From positions 236,594 through 300,593 of the forward strand of contig JACKCB010000003.1 in assembly GCA_020634235.1 (NCBI GenBank): 64,000 bases of DNA, read 5' to 3'. A program made the translations under genes and the position numbers. A model generated the notes under the pieces. It ran no database searches and was not told the origin of the DNA. It was given only the letters and a program-made list of their open reading frames with translations. This document shows positions 61,210 to 64,000 of this stretch, one piece after another (the stretch's first letter is position 1; each line of letters opens with the position of its first letter). Origin of the DNA: Ardenticatenaceae bacterium. Lineage in GTDB: Bacteria > Chloroflexota > Anaerolineae > Promineifilales > Promineifilaceae.

Positions 61210-61314
61210 AAGCCATCAGCAGGAAGACGCTTTTGGTGAACCAGTTATTAGCCCTACTAAACCGCCAGAGCGGAAGCTCGTGCTGAATGGCTAACGGACA
61301 GCCAACAAACAACC

Positions 61315-61426
61315 TTGCTGGGGGTCAGCACGCCGTTCCGCCGCCCAAACGCTTCCGCCTGCTCCTGGCCCATGTAGCGCCCGCCAATGCGCGTGGCCCA
61401 CTGCAACACCTGGTCCGGGTCGGCGG
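61315..61426 (-). pseudogene. Fragment of the PPOX-class oxidoreductase gene
   Basis: The right copy of the repeat: 14 bases (61315-61328) then the exact 98 bases (61329-61426). It corresponds to an internal slice (about residues 88-120) of the intact gene at 59807-60232, in the same orientation, with a 21-base deletion. It is a remnant without start or stop. Confidence 0.85.
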
Positions 61427-61458
61427 CTGCAATCGTCCGATGTAGGCGGCTTATCTCA

Positions 61459-61487
61459 TTGTTCGCATGGCGGCTTTATGTTATCCT
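61459..61487 (+). promoter_or_regulatory. Possible promoter of the helicase gene
   Basis: TTGTTC (61459-61464), a 17-base spacer and TATCCT (61482-61487), directly after the gene fragment. Confidence 0.4.
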
Positions 61488-61626
61488 ACCCTCGGTCAGT
61501 TCAATTGGGAGAACAGCCACGTCGCCAACCTATGTTTTTGCCAGTTAGCGATGCCGCCTGTACAGCCAGCAGTACCTTGAGTACATTTGAATGTAGGGGC
61601 GGCCTCCTTGTTGCAGGATGCCGGGT

Positions 61627-64000
61627 ATGCCAATCATCTTCGATAATATCGACCGCAAACTGCTTCCTCATCTCCAGCAAACCCTTGAGCAATCCTATCG
61701 CGCCGATTTCGCCGTGGGCTATTATAACTTGCGCGGCTGGCGCGAACTGGACAGCCGCATCCAGGAATGGACTGGGGGAGAGGGCGCACAATGCCGCCTG
61801 TTGGTAGGGATGCAGCGTCTGCCCCAAGAGGAGCTGCGCCAGTTGTTCAGCTTTCAGGAAAGCAGCGACCGCCTGGACAACAAAATGGCCGTTCGCCTCC
61901 GCCAGCAGCTGGCCCAGGAATTTCGTGAGCAGCTCATCATCGGCCCGCCTACCAACGCCGATGAAGCAGGACTGCGCCGCCTGGCACAGCAGCTCCGCGA
62001 TGGCCAGGTCGTCGTGAAGTTGTTCTTACGCCATGCACTACACGCCAAGCTCTATCTGCTGTTTCGGCACGACAGCATTACGCCCATAATTGGCTACACC
62101 GGCAGCAGCAACCTCACCTTCTCCGGCCTTTCCGGGCAGGGGGAACTCAACCTGGATGTGGTGGAGCAGGATGCTGCCAACAAATTAGCTCACTGGTTTG
62201 AGGAGCGTTGGGATGACCGCTGGTGCGTGGACATTTCCGACGAATTGGTCGAAATCATTGAGGAAAGCTGGGCCGGTGAAAGGCTGATCCCACCCTACCA
62301 CATTTACTTGAAGATGGCCTATCATCTTTCCCGCGAGGCCCGCGCCGGGTTGAGCGAGTTCACCATCCCCCGCGAATTCAATGACAAATTGTTTGACTTC
62401 CAGACGGCCGCCGTCAAAATCGCCGCCCGTCATCTGAACCAGCGCGGTGGGGTGTTGATCGGCGACGTGGTGGGGTTGGGCAAGACCATCATGGCTACGG
62501 CCATTGCCAAAATCTTTGAAGAAGATTACCTCATGGACACCCTGATTCTGTGTCCCAAGAACCTGGTGAAGATGTGGGAATGGTACGCGGCTGAATATCG
62601 CCTGCACGCCAAAGTGCTGTCCATTACCAGGGTGCAGCAAGAACTGCCGGACCTGCGCCGCTACCGCCTGGTGCTGATTGACGAAAGCCATAACCTGCGC
62701 AATCGTGAGGGCATGCGTTACAGGGCCATTCAAGAGTACATCCAAAAGAACGAGAGCCGCTGCATTTTGCTTTCGGCCACACCTTATAATAAGTCCTATC
62801 TCGATTTGTCCAGCCAGTTACGCCTGTTTGTGCCAGAAACTGCCGATCTCGGCATTCGCCCGGAGCAGCTGCTGCGTGAACTGACGGAAGTGGAGTTTGT
62901 GCGCCGTCACCAGGCTCCGCTGCGTTCGCTGGAAGCCTTTGAGAAAAGCGAATACGCCGACGATTGGCGGGAATTGATGAGCCTGTTCATGGTGCGCCGC
63001 ACACGCAGTTTCATCCGTGATAATTACGCCTTCAGCGACGCGGAAAACGGCCGCAAATACCTCCGTTTTGCCGATGGCAGCCGCGCCTATTTCCCTGACC
63101 GCCATCCTAAGCGGGCAACCTTCCACATTGACGAAAACGACCCCAACGACCAGTACGCCCGGATGTATGGCGAAAACGTGGTGGACACTATTAACAGCCT
63201 GTACCTGCCACGTTACGGATTGGGCAATTACGTGCACAAGAAACCGGCCGGGCCACCCACGCCCCGCGAAGTGAAAATCCTCGACGACCTCTCGCGCGGC
63301 GGCCGGCGGCTGATGGGGTTTAGCCGCACCAATCTGTTCAAGAGGCTGGAAAGCAGCGGCTATGCCTTTTTGCTTTCGGTGGAACGGCATATTTTGCGCA
63401 ATTACATCTTTGTCCACGCCCTGGAAAACAACCTGGAACTGCCCATTGGCACGCAAGGCGCGGAGATGCTCGATACGCGCTTTGAAGACCAGGATGCCGA
63501 AGCGGTTGATTACGCCACCGATGAGCTTTTTGATGATGACAGCAACGAGATGGCCGGGGCAACAGTCATCATCGACATGGCTCCCTTGCGCAGTGAGACG
63601 GCATTCTTGGAGCGGGCAGCGGGAATTTATGCGGAGTATCACGGCCGTTACCACCGCCGTTTCAAGTGGATTCGTGCCAATCTGTTTGACAGGAAGCTGC
63701 GCCAGCATCTGCTGGCCGACGCCCGCGCTTTGCTCACCATTTTGCAGCAGTTCAGCGACTGGTCGGTCACGGAAGACGCCAAGCTCAACGCCCTGGAAAC
63801 GCTGCTAACCGAAACTCATCCCACCGAGAAGGTACTGGTGTTCAGCCAGTTTGCCGACACGGTGCATTACGTGGAGCAGCAGTTGCATCTGCGCGGTGTA
63901 CAACAAGTTATCGGCGTGACCGGTGACTCGCCCGACCCTACGGCGCTGGCCTGGCGTTTTAGCCCTGAAAGCAACGACAAACGGGCAGCGGTCCCGCCTG
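61627..64000 (+). CDS. PLD-nuclease/SNF2 helicase fusion, 3' end beyond the window
   Basis: An open frame of 791 codons, still open at the window end. Residues ~1-210 form a phospholipase-D-like nuclease unit with HAK (His139, Lys141) and GSSNLTFSG (159-167), the single HKD motif of PLD nucleases. SNF2/Rad54-type ATPase motifs follow: GDVVGLGKTI (near 280-290), LVLIDESHNLRN (DESH, ~350), LLSATPYNKSYLDLSSQLRLF (~378) and MVRRTRSFI. The C-terminal helicase domain begins at VLVFSQFADTVHYVEQQL. PLD plus SNF2 is common in phage-defence and DNA-processing operons. An ATG at 61618 is in frame too; a stop at 61594 bounds it. The full iterated decamer is absent. Confidence 0.85.
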   Translation, partial: MPIIFDNIDRKLLPHLQQTLEQSYRADFAVGYYNLRGWRELDSRIQEWTGGEGAQCRLLVGMQRLPQEELRQLFSFQESSDRLDNKMAVRLRQQLAQEFREQLIIGPPTNADEAGLRRLAQQLRDGQVVVKLFLRHALHAKLYLLFRHDSITPIIGYTGSSNLTFSGLSGQGELNLDVVEQDAANKLAHWFEERWDDRWCVDISDELVEIIEESWAGERLIPPYHIYLKMAYHLSREARAGLSEFTIPREFNDKLFDFQTAAVKIAARHLNQRGGVLIGDVVGLGKTIMATAIAKIFEEDYLMDTLILCPKNLVKMWEWYAAEYRLHAKVLSITRVQQELPDLRRYRLVLIDESHNLRNREGMRYRAIQEYIQKNESRCILLSATPYNKSYLDLSSQLRLFVPETADLGIRPEQLLRELTEVEFVRRHQAPLRSLEAFEKSEYADDWRELMSLFMVRRTRSFIRDNYAFSDAENGRKYLRFADGSRAYFPDRHPKRATFHIDENDPNDQYARMYGENVVDTINSLYLPRYGLGNYVHKKPAGPPTPREVKILDDLSRGGRRLMGFSRTNLFKRLESSGYAFLLSVERHILRNYIFVHALENNLELPIGTQGAEMLDTRFEDQDAEAVDYATDELFDDDSNEMAGATVIIDMAPLRSETAFLERAAGIYAEYHGRYHRRFKWIRANLFDRKLRQHLLADARALLTILQQFSDWSVTEDAKLNALETLLTETHPTEKVLVFSQFADTVHYVEQQLHLRGVQQVIGVTGDSPDPTALAWRFSPESNDKRAAVPP

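Larger units (their letters stand above)
61210..61617. other. 408-base intergenic region with oxidoreductase remnant and helicase promoter
   Basis: From left to right: unassigned sequence, the gene fragment at 61315-61426, the promoter-like pair at 61459-61487, and a leader of about 125 bases before the helicase gene. No intact gene is supported. Confidence 0.65.

Noticed and set aside
61478..61807. A 109-codon plus-strand frame before and into the helicase gene
   Set aside because: It overlaps the helicase start in another frame, lacks family features, and begins in the remnant region.
1..64000. tRNA or rRNA genes
   Set aside because: I looked at every intergenic gap for T-loop (GGTTCRANTCC) and acceptor-stem patterns and for rRNA-like blocks and found none.

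Overview
The window is high-GC bacterial DNA (GC not computed; about 65% by eye), almost fully coding, with mixed strands and short operons. Gene content points to Chloroflexota, probably an Anaerolineae-like lineage. The clues are Thr/Pro-rich linkers in lipoproteins, PKD and DUF11 surface proteins, several YfhO/GT-C multipass membrane proteins, an L,D-transpeptidase with LysM, and a cyclic-2,3-diphosphoglycerate-synthetase-like GTPase. The phylum call is inference; no rRNA gene, tRNA gene or CRISPR array was seen.

Layout. 0-8 kb: an ABC ATPase fragment, an MBL hydrolase, two SDR enzymes, and a redox group (glutaredoxin, FAD oxidoreductase, a peroxiredoxin-like protein with an in-frame UGA at the catalytic position, thioredoxin reductase, two-domain protein disulfide oxidoreductase). 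8-19.6 kb: acyl-CoA synthetase, SlyD-type FKBP, enoyl-CoA hydratase, YcaQ-type glycosylase, Xpt, PolA, and a Vps62-like/membrane protein pair. 19.8-29 kb: hydroxyacid dehydrogenase, AzlCD, Ogt, PKD-CAP protein, sulfurtransferase, cDPGS-like GTPase, Xer recombinase with purine nucleoside phosphorylase. 29-44 kb: envelope proteins, RsmD, L,D-transpeptidase, subtilase, a MobA-like transferase, a triple-GAF histidine kinase, AlaX, a degenerate MBL protein and a Crp/Fnr regulator. 44-57 kb: phosphoribosyltransferase, HyuB, VanY and CapA lipoproteins, Nif3-like protein, a CPA2 antiporter with a PII-like partner, and two GT-C/YfhO membrane proteins. 57-64 kb: HAD phosphatase, RlmN, an FMN/F420 oxidoreductase, a DUF433/DUF5615 toxin-antitoxin pair, and the start of a PLD-SNF2 helicase that runs off the end.

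Four signals stand out. (1) The palindrome CCCGGCCGGG is iterated throughout, inside genes and between them, far above chance; it looks like a HIP1-type highly iterated palindrome. (2) The peroxiredoxin-like gene at 4077-4562 reads through UGA exactly where the peroxidatic Cys belongs, with a hairpin at SECIS spacing. (3) At least six genes have a sigma70-like -10 box ending 6-8 bases before the ATG and no Shine-Dalgarno, which suggests leaderless mRNAs. (4) The toxin-antitoxin module sits between two copies of an exact 98-bp piece of the neighbouring oxidoreductase gene, in a stretch without the decamer, which suggests recent insertion.
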